Source: Sipunculus nudus (Eukaryota; Annelida; Sipuncula; Golfingiida; Sipunculidae). Taken from it: 64,000 nt of DNA. The translations under genes and the position numbers were made by a program. The stretch covers positions 10,988,400 through 11,052,399 of the forward strand of contig CM049322.1 of the NCBI GenBank assembly GCA_026874595.1, written 5' to 3'. A model generated the notes under the pieces. The model searched no databases and was not told where the DNA came from. It saw only the letters and a list, made by a program, of their open reading frames with translations. Positions 25,195 through 32,319 of the stretch are shown here, piece after piece (positions within the stretch are counted from its first letter, which is position 1; every line of letters starts with the position of its first letter).

Positions 25195-27467
25195 TCTTAA
25201 ATTACAAGACATGACTAATATGTGTCTTTAACTCACATTCATTTTACTTATTTTGAATATGTTAAACCTTGCGAAACCATGACTTTCACCTTACGGCCAC
25301 CGTACGGCGAATGGTCAAGAGGTAACACGCCAAACTCATCCGCACCTGTATCCGTGTCCGGATCCATATCTATGTCTGGAGAAGAGGAAACGTGTATAAG
25401 AAGGAGAAACAAAATCCGTGCCCAGCCTAGTGCAGGCCATCGACTAAATGTAAATTAAGTAGCTAAATTTTTCTACCATTGAGAGCCATGGTCTCATTCT
25501 CTGGTAACAGAATCACTTGTTATGAGCATGTAGAAGAATTTACGGATAAACAATATTGTAGTTATCTATTCACTCGCAAGCTGGCAGCACTGCGAGGCTC
25601 ATCATTTCCTTGAATTGTTTTTCAGTAATACATGCGAACATTTTCGACACCGATTACACCAACTACCTCATATTTTGGTTTTGTAATGGACTGCGAGATG
25701 GCGTATGTAAGAATCCTGAGGTTAGACTTTTGAGTCGTGGTCCTGTTGTTTCCCCTTCTATAAAAGCATGGACGAAAACTGCCCTGAAGTTCCTTTGCCA
25801 TCTCTCCAATGAATTCCAATTTCCATACGCAGCGACGGTCAGTAAGTGCATTTCCTATTTGCAGGGGAGTAATTTATGGAGTGATTTCTAGATAAAAGCG
25901 GCAGTAAATCGTTTAAGTTAGGTAAATACATGTAGCAATAAAAATATCCTAGACAAAAGTCTGCTGATCCAAGGTAGATCACAACTCTTCAAAATTTGTA
26001 TTCTAAGGAATGCAAACCACCACCATGTATTTGCTTTTACTAATTCGGCCGATATTCCTATTGCATACGTGACCGTACTTTTGTGAATATTAATTGATGA
26101 CTTTTTTTAATTCGAATCACGCGCCAGACCAGATCACAAGTGAATGTTATGCAATTGTTTCTTTCTTTCTTATATATACAACATATAAAATTATCAAATT
26201 TAGAATGTTTTTTTTTTCTTAGCATATGATTTAACATTTTCCTACTTTTTTTATAGAAGGGTGTCCCCTGTATCATTGAAGATAACGAAATTTATTATTT
26301 AATACTTTTAGATTGCCCCAGATTACAGCCAGCAGGTAAGGATATGTAACAATTACTAAAACGATATTGATGAATGATTGATACAGGCCTTCCTTGAGGA
26401 GAACAGCGGTTAATCGAAAGGACGACCGACAGAACACCCCAGTACCCTCAAAATGAGCATATTAGCACATATTTCCATATTTCCTCGATATTCATTACTA
26501 TATTATTCCTTATCTACGTCTAATTTAAAGTATTTAATCATTCCAAAATGGGCTCACATTTAACGATGATCCAATGAGACATTTGACAAATGTCATGCCA
26601 TGTCCTCAAGTAAAACAATACATTGTTTAAAACCTCTTTTTTATATAAAATGTGCCTATTCCCTTAATTATGAAAAAAAAAGAATGTATGTTATTTCTGG
26701 CTTCCTCTGTGTATATATTAATGATCTTAGGGTTATTCTGGTTATGAAAAGTTCGTGTAAGGCCTCCATGAAGGATGTATGACCTCGTTTATCAGCAACA
26801 TATTTATAAACGCAACAATGTTGAAAAAAGAGAAAAACGTACCAAGATGCCGATGTTGAATTTGTTTAAATTATTTTTGCGGGCTCCACATATTATAAAC
26901 ACTATATAAAAAACAAGTGGCCTACGTACAGCGACATCCACGTTTTCTAGCATCAAGCGATTATCTTCAGTTACAAAGGTTGGTCTCTTCAAAATGAATA
27001 TTAACACTATAAAAAAATAATATTTAATATAAATTTTAATATCAATATGTATTGATGAAGAAACTAATGTCTATATTTTTTTTTACTTCAGGATCTGGGT
27101 CACCAAGTGGTGAGTTAATTATCCATTTTTTGTGCGCATAATTATATAGAGACGATAATTTTATTCTCTAGATAATTAAAACAATTTGAAATATAAACAT
27201 TATAATAACAGTGATACAGAAAGAGTCATTCTTGTGATCTGATTGATACCCTTATTCTTGCGATAAAGATCCATTTAGTGATTAATGATGTTTCGTACAT
27301 AGTTTCACAAAACTTTTTTCATTCGTTATTATCACATTTCTTTTATCACTTAGTAATCAGAATATCTGAGTAATCGGCAATATATTTGTTTTATTCTAGG
27401 GATATGCGCTTTTGTGACGCTCCGTCTGATAACAGCAGTAGCAGTCGCCACCTACTGGATATTTTAA
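4833..27467 (+). CDS. Two-domain secreted lipocalin-like gene, copy A (12 exons, intact)
   Basis: Spliced gene span. Exons: 4833-4934, 16460-16575, 18018-18115, 19085-19306, 20153-20179, 21565-21620, 23365-23492, 24613-24704, 25626-25841, 26312-26335, 27092-27109, 27400-27467. They total 1,167 nt, giving 388 residues and a TAA. Every junction has an AG acceptor, a GT donor and matching phase. Residues 1-17 are a signal peptide. Domain 1 (about 35-207) opens with CIGRWYAVER; domain 2 (about 208-360) opens with VLGRWYLRV and contains FDTDYTNYLIFWF. These match the lipocalin G-x-W and T-D-Y signatures, and SRT/SRG segments match the third conserved Arg. Lipocalins are secreted beta-barrel carriers of small hydrophobic ligands; the ligand here cannot be told. 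Residues 361-388 are a Gly/Ser linker and hydrophobic tail, possibly a GPI signal. Intron 1 is about 11.5 kb because of inserted transposons. The exon model is inferred, not supported by transcripts. Confidence 0.75.
4935..7234. other. Intron 1 of gene A: insert upstream of the LTR element
   Basis: Homology to introns of B and C stops at about 5,030 and resumes only at about 15,480, so this is part of a ~10.4-kb copy-A-specific insert. I recognise no gene in it; the 103-codon frame at 5711-6022 has no recognisable motif. Confidence 0.5.
6819..6951. repeat. Cluster of AACACTAGTGTT-like palindromes
   Basis: Four related words in about 130 bp: gaacactagtatt (6819), gaacactggtgtt, aaacactagtgtt and gaacacttctaaaatgttc. 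Could fold back on itself; possibly a transposon end or binding-site cluster. Confidence 0.4.
7235..7989 (+). repeat. 5' LTR
   Basis: 755 bp, TGTTAC to GTAACA. Shares long blocks with 13956-14535, including gacacgggcgtaactcgtg near the start and tatttgttaacaaaaaa near the end. It contains about 190 bp (7287-7476) missing from the 3' LTR. Confidence 0.88.
7480..7490 (+). promoter_or_regulatory. Probable TATA box of the 5' LTR
   Basis: gtatataaaaa in the LTR. The 3' LTR counterpart is gtatgtaaagg, so it has decayed there. Confidence 0.5.
8129..9420 (+). pseudogene. gag: gag remnant with CCHC zinc knuckle
   Basis: Starts MADFKPETFVDGPD and ends in a zinc knuckle CNYCKKEGHLISAC (C-x2-C-x4-H-x4-C, about 9256-9300). 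In between is a helix-rich Gag core, then the RTKEQLFDRW region. Gag coats the retrotransposon RNA in cytoplasmic particles. The frame is broken by several stops and by a 19-T run (8931-8949) where coding sequence is expected. Confidence 0.75.
9421..10098 (+). pseudogene. pro: Acidic spacer and aspartic protease remnant
   Basis: Repeated units around 'gactcctgcgaggag' encode an acidic low-complexity spacer (about 9,480-9,720). Then ILRDTGSGQTLML gives the D-T-G active-site signature of a retropepsin (codons at about 9893-9901). The frame ends at a TAA at 9966. Confidence 0.65.
10099..11364 (+). pseudogene. int: Integrase remnant (zinc-binding and DD35E core), catalytic Glu replaced
   Basis: HH-CC zinc-binding region: GHLGINKTF, a stop, then YCKSCHTCQ. 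The core has Asp in TIVDCVGPL and SDQGSNF. Exactly 35 residues after the second Asp, where the DD35E family has Glu, the codon at 11074-11076 is GCG (Ala). Stops at 10618 and 10729 also interrupt it. Integrase would insert the DNA copy into the chromosome; this one could not. Confidence 0.82.
11382..11777 (+). pseudogene. Integrase C-terminal GPY/F-type module leading into RT
   Basis: ARYFGPYIVDKKVSD followed by VNMLKPYYDR is the GPY/F module typical at the integrase end of gypsy elements. Reading on from it enters the reverse transcriptase region, which directly supports the integrase-before-RT order. Confidence 0.7.
11778..12233 (+). pseudogene. Truncated first reverse transcriptase segment
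   Basis: N-terminal RT motifs: PYRLNPEKQ, then in a shifted frame LVPKPDGSYRMCTDYRKLN, KFDLLKGFWQV and KVMPFGMKNSP. It stops abruptly at the duplication junction (about 12,232) before the catalytic Y-x-D-D. A T8 run at 11923 marks the frameshift. Confidence 0.8.
12234..12955 (+). repeat. Second copy of an internal tandem duplication (unit 714 bp)
   Basis: Repeats 11,520-12,232 with roughly a dozen substitutions; the offset is 714 bp before, and 723 bp after, a T-run that is 8 T in the first copy and 17 T in the second (12637-12653). The join at aactcgccaagttaaca has a gcca microhomology, as expected for replication slippage or unequal exchange. Confidence 0.85.
12500..13315 (+). pseudogene. 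Reverse transcriptase remnant (second, fuller copy)
   Basis: Same motifs as the first copy, then continues through FQRLIHMVV to the catalytic YIDD (13013-13024), with VTFLGHIVG beyond. RT would copy element RNA to DNA. Interrupted by the T17 frameshift and a TGA soon after the YIDD. Confidence 0.82.
13316..13830 (+). pseudogene. RNase H remnant
   Basis: FKLAVDASDIAAGAVLLQ carries the first catalytic Asp; after a frameshift VFSDHNPLTFM and HIKGKDNVPADCLSR follow, the usual end of gypsy RNase H. The DNA after it goes straight to the polypurine tract. Confidence 0.82.
13944..13955 (+). other. Polypurine tract next to the 3' LTR
   Basis: caggagggggat immediately before TGTTAC of the 3' LTR; such tracts prime plus-strand DNA synthesis. 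Confidence 0.65.
13956..14535 (+). repeat. 3' LTR (internally deleted)
   Basis: 580 bp with the same termini as the 5' LTR. About 190 bp present in the 5' LTR is missing after gttgttgttg, and a short extra segment occurs near 14,241. Scattered substitutions indicate an old insertion. Confidence 0.86.
14536..14585. repeat. (TA)n microsatellite at the element's 3' edge
   Basis: AT repeat with one c interruption. A shorter (AT)n lies at 7217-7234 on the 5' edge, so the element landed in an AT repeat. Confidence 0.9.
14586..15480. other. Intron 1 of gene A: insert downstream of the LTR element
   Basis: Second half of the copy-A-specific insert, non-coding. 'acattgaccatc' followed by a C-rich tract occurs at both about 14,639 and 15,430. 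(CA)n near 15,195. Confidence 0.45.
15540..15720 (+). repeat. Old SINE tail fossil in intron 1, copy A
   Basis: Matches the 3' part of the complete SINE at 62296-62534: gtagtta, gggtcatccggtttcctcca, cgtcaacatcagagcc, and ttgtaaaatccatgtgaaat. The same fossil is in intron 1 of copies B (about 38,985-39,150) and C (about 54,640-54,800), so it predates the duplication. Confidence 0.6.
16460..16575 (+). CDS. Copy A exon 2: first lipocalin G-x-W strand
   Basis: 116 nt, starting after ctactttAG and ending GACCT|GTGAGT (phase 0 in, phase 2 out). Translation begins CIGRWYAVERLTLVPGEW, the lipocalin motif 1 region, and continues through the YDMYDDKG segment. It is nearly identical in copies B and C. 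Confidence 0.8.
16576..18017. other. Intron 2 of gene A
   Basis: Homologous to introns in B and C except for about 16,912-17,270, which is present only here and contains several copies of atctcgag-type palindromes. A G-run lies at about 17,516-17,528. Confidence 0.55.
18018..18115 (+). CDS. Copy A exon 3
   Basis: 98 nt, phase 2 in and phase 1 out, acceptor tatttAG and donor GTCAGT. Encodes a polar segment containing EKCKETRTRR and NPDDPREASLYGDSAL. This is the exon with a premature stop in copy B. Confidence 0.7.
19085..19306 (+). CDS. Copy A exon 4: core of lipocalin domain 1
   Basis: 222 nt, phase 1 in and out, acceptor ttacAG and donor a|GTACGT. Encodes GSFSTFWVAYFC, then DIVSRTKI and DTLCMPS. 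In the first domain the usual T-D-Y of lipocalin motif 2 is replaced by a Gly/Ser-rich turn. The SRT triplet sits where motif 3 places its Arg. Confidence 0.8.
19307..20152. other. Intron 4 of gene A with (CT)n microsatellite
   Basis: (CT)n at 19435-19475. The rest aligns with intron 4 of C and, outside its transposon, B. No gene seen. Confidence 0.6.
20153..20179 (+). CDS. Copy A exon 5 (27-nt microexon)
   Basis: Encodes the split Ser plus CMEDQVPN, between cactcAG and GTAAGT, phase 1 in and out. It supplies a Cys conserved in copies B and C and mirrored by exon 10 of domain 2. Easily missed by automatic gene finders. Confidence 0.7.
20180..21564. other. Intron 5 of gene A
   Basis: About 20,280-21,130 is shared with copy C (about 58,790-59,630) but absent from copy B, so either inserted before A and C parted or deleted in B. 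No recognisable gene. Confidence 0.5.
21565..21620 (+). CDS. Copy A exon 6: end of domain 1 and linker
   Basis: 56 nt, phase 1 in and phase 0 out, from gtatAG to cag|GTAAGA. Encodes ADACNEKFIPYFNTYDKMQ, the link leading into the second lipocalin domain. Confidence 0.72.
21621..23364. other. Intron 6 of gene A with (AAT)n
   Basis: Non-coding. (AAT)n at 23119-23172; copy C has (AAT)n at 61398-61440 in the same position just before exon 7, so the microsatellite is older than the duplication. Confidence 0.7.
23365..23492 (+). CDS. Copy A exon 7: second lipocalin G-x-W strand
   Basis: 128 nt, phase 0 in and phase 2 out, from ttatcAG to gc|GTAAGT. Encodes VLGRWYLRVMYLLDGR and then DIYRVTYYVA. It is the structural counterpart of exon 2, with the same phases. 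Missing in copy B. Confidence 0.78.
24037..24140. repeat. Interrupted (TA)n with ggatggtc spacers
   Basis: TA runs separated by three copies of 'gatggtctatata', in intron 7 of gene A. Confidence 0.85.
24613..24704 (+). CDS. Copy A exon 8
   Basis: 92 nt, phase 2 in and phase 1 out, from ccttttAG to g|GTACAC. Encodes GQECHKLG and GKIIRDRYNDN. Counterpart of exon 3, with a single Cys in a similar place. Confidence 0.68.
24791..25396. mobile_element. Inverted-repeat (MITE-like) element in intron 8 of gene A
   Basis: Left end tgtgttttcacttttc followed by repeated gatacggatacgg; right end has ctgtatccgtgtccgga and ends near ggaaacgtg, roughly the reverse complement of the left. Copy C has the same left part from 63,282 but has lost the right arm. 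Contains (TA)n at 25163-25191. Non-autonomous; transposase family not assigned. Confidence 0.5.
25626..25841 (+). CDS. Copy A exon 9: core of lipocalin domain 2
   Basis: 216 nt, phase 1 in and out, from tttttcAG to a|GTAAGT. Encodes NIFDTDYTNYLIFWFCNG, the clearest lipocalin signature in the window (motif 2, T-D-Y), followed by VRLLSRGPVV (motif 3 Arg) and a helix-like segment ending ALKFLCHLSNEF. Confidence 0.8.
26312..26335 (+). CDS. Copy A exon 10 (24-nt microexon)
   Basis: Between acttttAG and GTAAGG, phase 1 in and out. Encodes a split Asn plus CPRLQPA. Mirrors exon 5, supplying the last Cys of domain 2. Short, so less certain than the larger exons. Confidence 0.5.
27092..27109 (+). CDS. 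Copy A exon 11 (18-nt microexon): Gly/Ser linker
   Basis: Between acttcAG and g|GTGAGT, phase 1 in and out. Encodes GSGSPS. The same 18-nt exon with the same borders is in copy B at 46862-46879 (GSGSRS). Confidence 0.55.
27400..27467 (+). CDS. Copy A exon 12: hydrophobic C-terminus and stop
   Basis: Acceptor tattctAG, phase 1 in. Encodes GICAFVTLRLITAVAVATYW and two more residues, then TAA. Small residues upstream followed by a hydrophobic end resemble a GPI-attachment signal; a short membrane anchor is the alternative. AATAAA overlaps the stop (27466-27471). Confidence 0.62.
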
Positions 27468-29069
27468 TAAAAAAGATTAAAATCAAACAACTTCGCTGCA
27501 AGGAATGACACACACTCTGTTTTCAAGAGCGACAAGTGGAAGTCATTTTACTTGACAATAATAATTGGCATGATTAACATACACTCTCTTAATGAAATGA
27601 TATTAGCGCTTCATTATATCCAATATATAAGCAATGATAGTAATAATAAAAATGATAATAACAATAATTATTCTCCTCAAAGCAATCTATTTCTTCATAA
27701 CACATTAGTAGTCATTAGGTAACTCCAAGAGGTGGTACATATGATTGGTTTATGGAAAGAAAGCAAATGATAGTTTTAGCAGAAGGGGAAAGACTTGACG
27801 TTCTTTATAAGACTAACAGGAGAGGATCAGAGGGTAAAATGTCGTGACATAAGATCTAACAAAGGTGGACCTGGAGCTAAAGAAAAGGGCATTACTGCAG
27901 ATAAAGAGAACACATAATGACGGACTGAAGGTCAAGTTTGTGAGAGGAAAGTTAATCATTGACGGAAAAAAAGTCCCTTTTAATGAACAGGCGCAAACAT
28001 AATGGAAATACTTAAACTAAACCTTCATACACATTCAAGTAAGATTACTTTTACAAGAGGCACGGGGGACCACTCGTGAACACGCTGTCGTTTTACAACG
28101 TGACGGCTTTGGTGTCTCAGATCTACTAGTGAAGTTGGTAATACTATTCCCCCGTTCTAAGTAGGAAAGAAAGAACTGAGGTAACAGAGACTAAAAATAT
28201 AGGTCATCAGTTCTTGTAAATTTTTGCTTCACTTGAATTTCAGATTTCAGGTTTATTGACCCGGAAAGATTATGTTGACAAGGTTTTTCTGTTCACCTGC
28301 CTTTTTTATGGCGTCCCGGGGGAGGGGGGGGGGGGGGGTTGAGGGCTTTTCCTTGTTTTTCTGGGTCTGAGTGTAGTTGGAAATGAGGTTATAAATGGCC
28401 ACGAATGGGTTTTCCAGGACATGGTATGTTAAATATAAATTGTAATATTGGTATGATTACAGTTACAATATAGTGCTTAGGGCCTTGGCTTAAAGTTATA
28501 CTACAGTGATATGTGGGAAGTGTGTGATATAAAAATAATACTATATCATTGTCGGTTTATATTTTTAGTACAAGGTTATTTGTTGGTGTGGTCTCAGTTA
28601 AAAACAAATTTTCTCATCCATGATAAACCCAGGATAGATGTTTTCTAAGAAAAAGTATGTTAATTAATTCCGTATGCATTAACATATCTTTTTCATCTAT
28701 GTATAACAATTAAATGGAAAATACAATATTGATAAGACAAAAAACCGCAGCGGCTAAACATTTTTTTCAGTTTCAAAATTAAAAATTATATGGAATATCA
28801 GCAGCAAATAGAATGTACCTTGAACTGAAACAATAAATGGCGATTGATTAGGGATTTGATAGAAAATCATCAAACTGAAGCAGAGGAAGATTTTAGTAAT
28901 CCATATAGTAATTAGTCAAAATATTAAACTATATATTATGTTTGTGTATTGTATTTGATGTCTGGAATTTTTGCATGGTCTGAACTTTCAGTGCTTGTTT
29001 TTTATGTTTTGTTTTTATCAATAAAAAAACTCCAAGGGATCTGTGTTAAGATACAATCCAGCGCACAGG

Positions 29070-29123
<54 letters not shown>

Positions 29124-29640
29124 AAATAACGTGCTCTGATTGGTAAAGTGATACAAACTGTAATAAACTACAAGAAGATTTGGACACGTTGGGTCCCGTT
29201 ACAGGGGAAGGGTATGTTGCCTAGTAGTGCGTCCCACTACCGTAAGGCAGCGAACTCCCCAGATCCGTGAGGTAGTGTCATCTGGTGCTCGATACAGAAC
29301 CAATCACTTATATGTTTGTGTTAATGGCTGAAGGTGACGGTCAGCAATGGAGAGGTGGAGAGCGGTGCGATGATGTACGAGAGACCTGTGTAGTAATGCT
29401 GCTTGGAATTGAGTTGTTTGCAAGTAGAATGGCAACACTGGTGTGCATCTTTTAAGTTAGGGCATCTGACTGACCTGATACCAAAACTGGCCACCTTTCA
29501 TGACCCGTTTCGTCGGGACAAACAAACAAACAAACAGAACAATTTAAGTAGTATATAGATAAAAGATTAAGGCGAGGTCTGCGAGGTACGAACATTTTTG
29601 TGGTGAATTAACTGGCACTTACCTGTGTAGTTGTGAATAT
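27468..29640. other. Downstream flank of gene A
   Basis: Aligns with 47,223-49,316. Contains a G-run (about 28,322-28,338), (GA)n at 29069-29122 and aaacaaacaaac near 29,520. No gene seen. Confidence 0.55.
29069..29122. repeat. (GA)n microsatellite
   Basis: Same locus as 48796-48836 in unit B; the array is shorter there. Confidence 0.9.
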
Positions 29641-30213
29641 ATTGGCCTGAGAAGAGGGATACATGTTCCAAGTAAACTCATTTCATATCAATCCTAATTC
29701 GAACACAGAATACAACATTGCACGGTGAGGAATCTTAATCGAAACCTAATTCTCACCGGCCTGGCCCAGAAAAAGCTTCATTTAAAGTTAATTTAAGGGA
29801 AAATAAGAGTTGAGTAAACACGTTTTCCTTTAAAAACTTTCTATGAAATATTATGTAAAAAAAAAATGATGACTTTCATTTCCAGATACCTGTGTAAGGC
29901 TGAATGTCGCATAATGCTAACTTATGTCAGGACAGGTATGTCAAGAGACAACTGAAAGTGTACTTATAATGATACCATAGACCACGCACACTTTAAATGT
30001 CCTAAATAGCCAATTGCTCATGTACACTAAGCAGGGTATTGCAAGAACCAGACATATGTTATCAAACCAATCCAAACATCACATTACGGTGATATGACAT
30101 GAATATAAGATTATTGTTATAATAATCATTCTTGCCAGCAATGTTTACACTAAATATAGCTTTAGAACTGATATCATGGTCAATATGCAAACATAGACAA
30201 ATCGGATCTATTG

Positions 30214-30771
30214 CTAAAGCCCCTTTCGCACATTCACGGATAGAAACAGGGATCACCCCGGACCTTAATCCGTCGTGTTCCGGGGACAGCAGCGCGATTT
30301 CGTTAATGGGGCTTTCACATATTCACGGATAGCAACACGGATAATCCCGGAGCATCTTTCCGGAATCATCCGTGTCAATAACGTGTTGCATCCGTAGTGA
30401 TCCTAGGTGCATCAGCATGATCGGAGAAAAAACTTAAACCTGCACCCGGAAAGTGCCGGTCTCAATACGGAGCTCCCGTTGGCTACACGGTGACTTCCGG
30501 ATGTATACGGTGGGTACATGGAGGTGCACGGTGCCTTCAAGGAGTGATACGGATGATTTTTCATCCCTGTACTCCGGGACGAAAAATTGTGCAGGTTTAT
30601 TTTTTCTCCGAACATGACGGTGCACCAAGGATCACTATGGCTACAACACGGTGTTAACACGGTGATGCCCGGAGTTTACACGGTGATGACGGAGTTAACA
30701 CGGATGATCCCGGAACGATGATCCGGGATGATCCGTGATGCTATCCGTGAATGTGTAAAAGGGGCTTTTAG
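30214..30771. mobile_element. Foldback / MITE-like element
   Basis: 558 bp, ends ctaaagcccctttcgcac and gtgtaaaaggggcttttag, inverted over about 30 bp through cattcacggatag. Inner inverted pairs include cggagaaaaaacttaaacct with aggtttattttttctccg, so most of the element can fold. An extra copy of the end lies inside at 30308-30332. Many short acggatgatcccgg words. No transposase; no clear target duplication. Confidence 0.7.
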
Positions 30772-31412
30772 AAATATTCATATACCGGACAAGCAGTGTC
30801 AGGGAGCCTTGTCCGCTTTGAGTGGCTTGTTTGATTGTCCCAATGGATCCTTTAAATCGAAACGAGCTCACGCCTAGCCAGCAAAATCTATAGCTCACAC
30901 CTTGCGCACCAATTCTACACACGTTGTTTTGCTGTTCCCAAGTAATCAAAATACCACTTAAATATAAATTGACCAAATTTTCTAAATACACACCTTAAGC
31001 CAAACACAACTGGTCTTGAGCAATATTCATTGAATAATCCCTCATTGAAAGTTTCACAGCTGAAAGTCAGAAGTCGATTTTGCTTCTCTTTGCGTTTTAA
31101 AGTGACAGAGACACCATTCAGTATTGTTTTATGAAATATTGCAACATTGCTAATATTGCATCACTAAGTTACACCATGAATGTGAGACAGTTCACATTGG
31201 ATAAACAATACGAAAAACGTGGCGTTTTATAAATGTCCCGGAAGCACGTCACAAGCACTGGAAAAGTCACAACTAATGATACCAATGTGCATCATTTTCA
31301 GTGACCCTCTACTAATATTTCCTATAATATTAATGCAGCGCTGGTTAGATAATAGAGTAAATGCATATTATCTTTGTTGTGTGAATTCTTTATTGCTATT
31401 CAGGCTCACTAG

Positions 31413-31559
31413 GGAGGCAACAGGGGTTCTCCAGCTGGTACAGGTACGGCTATCGGAATGGGTTTCGTTACAGGCCATCATGTTACTTGTTCGATCGTTC
31501 AGACTGTACATGGGTCCAGGGGAGACGCATTGCAGGAAACTCTGAGAAGATCTGGTTAG
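31413..31559 (+). other. Candidate coding exon (weak)
   Basis: After cactAG an open frame of 48 codons begins GGNRGSPAGTGTAIGMGF and ends in TAG. An overlapping frame from 31404 with a possible donor at 31555 is equally open. I recognise no family. It lies in the stretch unique to the A-B junction. Confidence 0.2.
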
Positions 31560-31855
31560 TATTGAGCAAAAACCGAGAAAAATAACATATACGGGAGGTC
31601 ATATTGTAGGAGCCACCACCTACAAGATTCCGGTATAAAAATCTCTAGATCCATTTCCATTTTATGATTTTAACTTAGACATGGTTAACATAGGAATGTT
31701 TAATATACAATTCAACGACATCCCTGATGGCTTGTTTATATCTTCAGTGCTCATGTCTCTGATGTCCTGCTTATTTTAGCGAAAATCCTTTGAATAAGTT
31801 ATATTAATGATGTAACTAGAAAACTTGTCTCGTTTGAAGACATTTCTGATTTCAG

Positions 31856-32093
31856 AATTGACGGATTATCGAAACTGGCAGCATACACAGCAAAATTATA
31901 TTTATGTACCTCGTAAGTTTGTTTAAGTTATATATTGCTAAGATAATAATTAGTGTCCGAGAATTCTATTTTAGCTAGCTGACAGGTCAACATGTATCAT
32001 GTTTCAAAGCCAGCCACTCTTGCAGACGCTGGTCTTTCAGTTACCAGCATTAAGATCGAGCGTCACGACCGACCGTCTGTTATGAGCATAACG
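31856..32093 (+). other. Candidate pair of exons (weak)
   Basis: 31856-31912 is bordered by gatttcAG and GTAAGT; 31986-32093 by ctgacAG and GTATGC and reads VNMYHVSKPATLADAG with no stop. Their phases do not join in one frame, so they may be separate, decayed or chance. Confidence 0.22.
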
Positions 32094-32319
32094 GTATGCA
32101 GTAAAATAATTGATCATACCTACATACAGACATCTTCCATTTGGCCATACATGTAAGTTCATGGATACATTAATACCACAAGGGAGTTAGATCAAGAGAT
32201 ATATGTATATTCGTCAAGTTTATTCAGATCATGGAGCGCAGTTAGGTTATTGATATTAAGCATTGTAGAATTATACATTTTGCATTGATAGTGCAAATCA
32301 TGGTTTTGGAGTACCATGA

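Larger units (their letters stand above)
1..29640 (+). repeat. Segmental duplication unit A
   Basis: Largest of three tandem, diverged units that carry the lipocalin gene and kilobases of flank. Its first 270 bp match about 32,327 onward in unit B; 641-880 matches about 49,360 in unit C; its 3' end (to about 29,640) matches about 49,316. It is longer than the others mainly because of insertions in intron 1. Confidence 0.7.
29641..32319. other. Sequence unique to the A-B junction
   Basis: The B-C junction at about 49,316 lacks this 2.7 kb. Apart from the foldback element and weak candidate exons I see nothing identifiable. Confidence 0.5.

Noticed and set aside
25610-25851. Two minus-strand frames across exon 9 of copy A
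   Set aside because: They are shadows of the lipocalin exon on the opposite strand.
29002-29187. Ser-Leu repeat frame and the Arg-Glu repeat frame on the other strand
   Set aside because: Translation of a (GA)n microsatellite.
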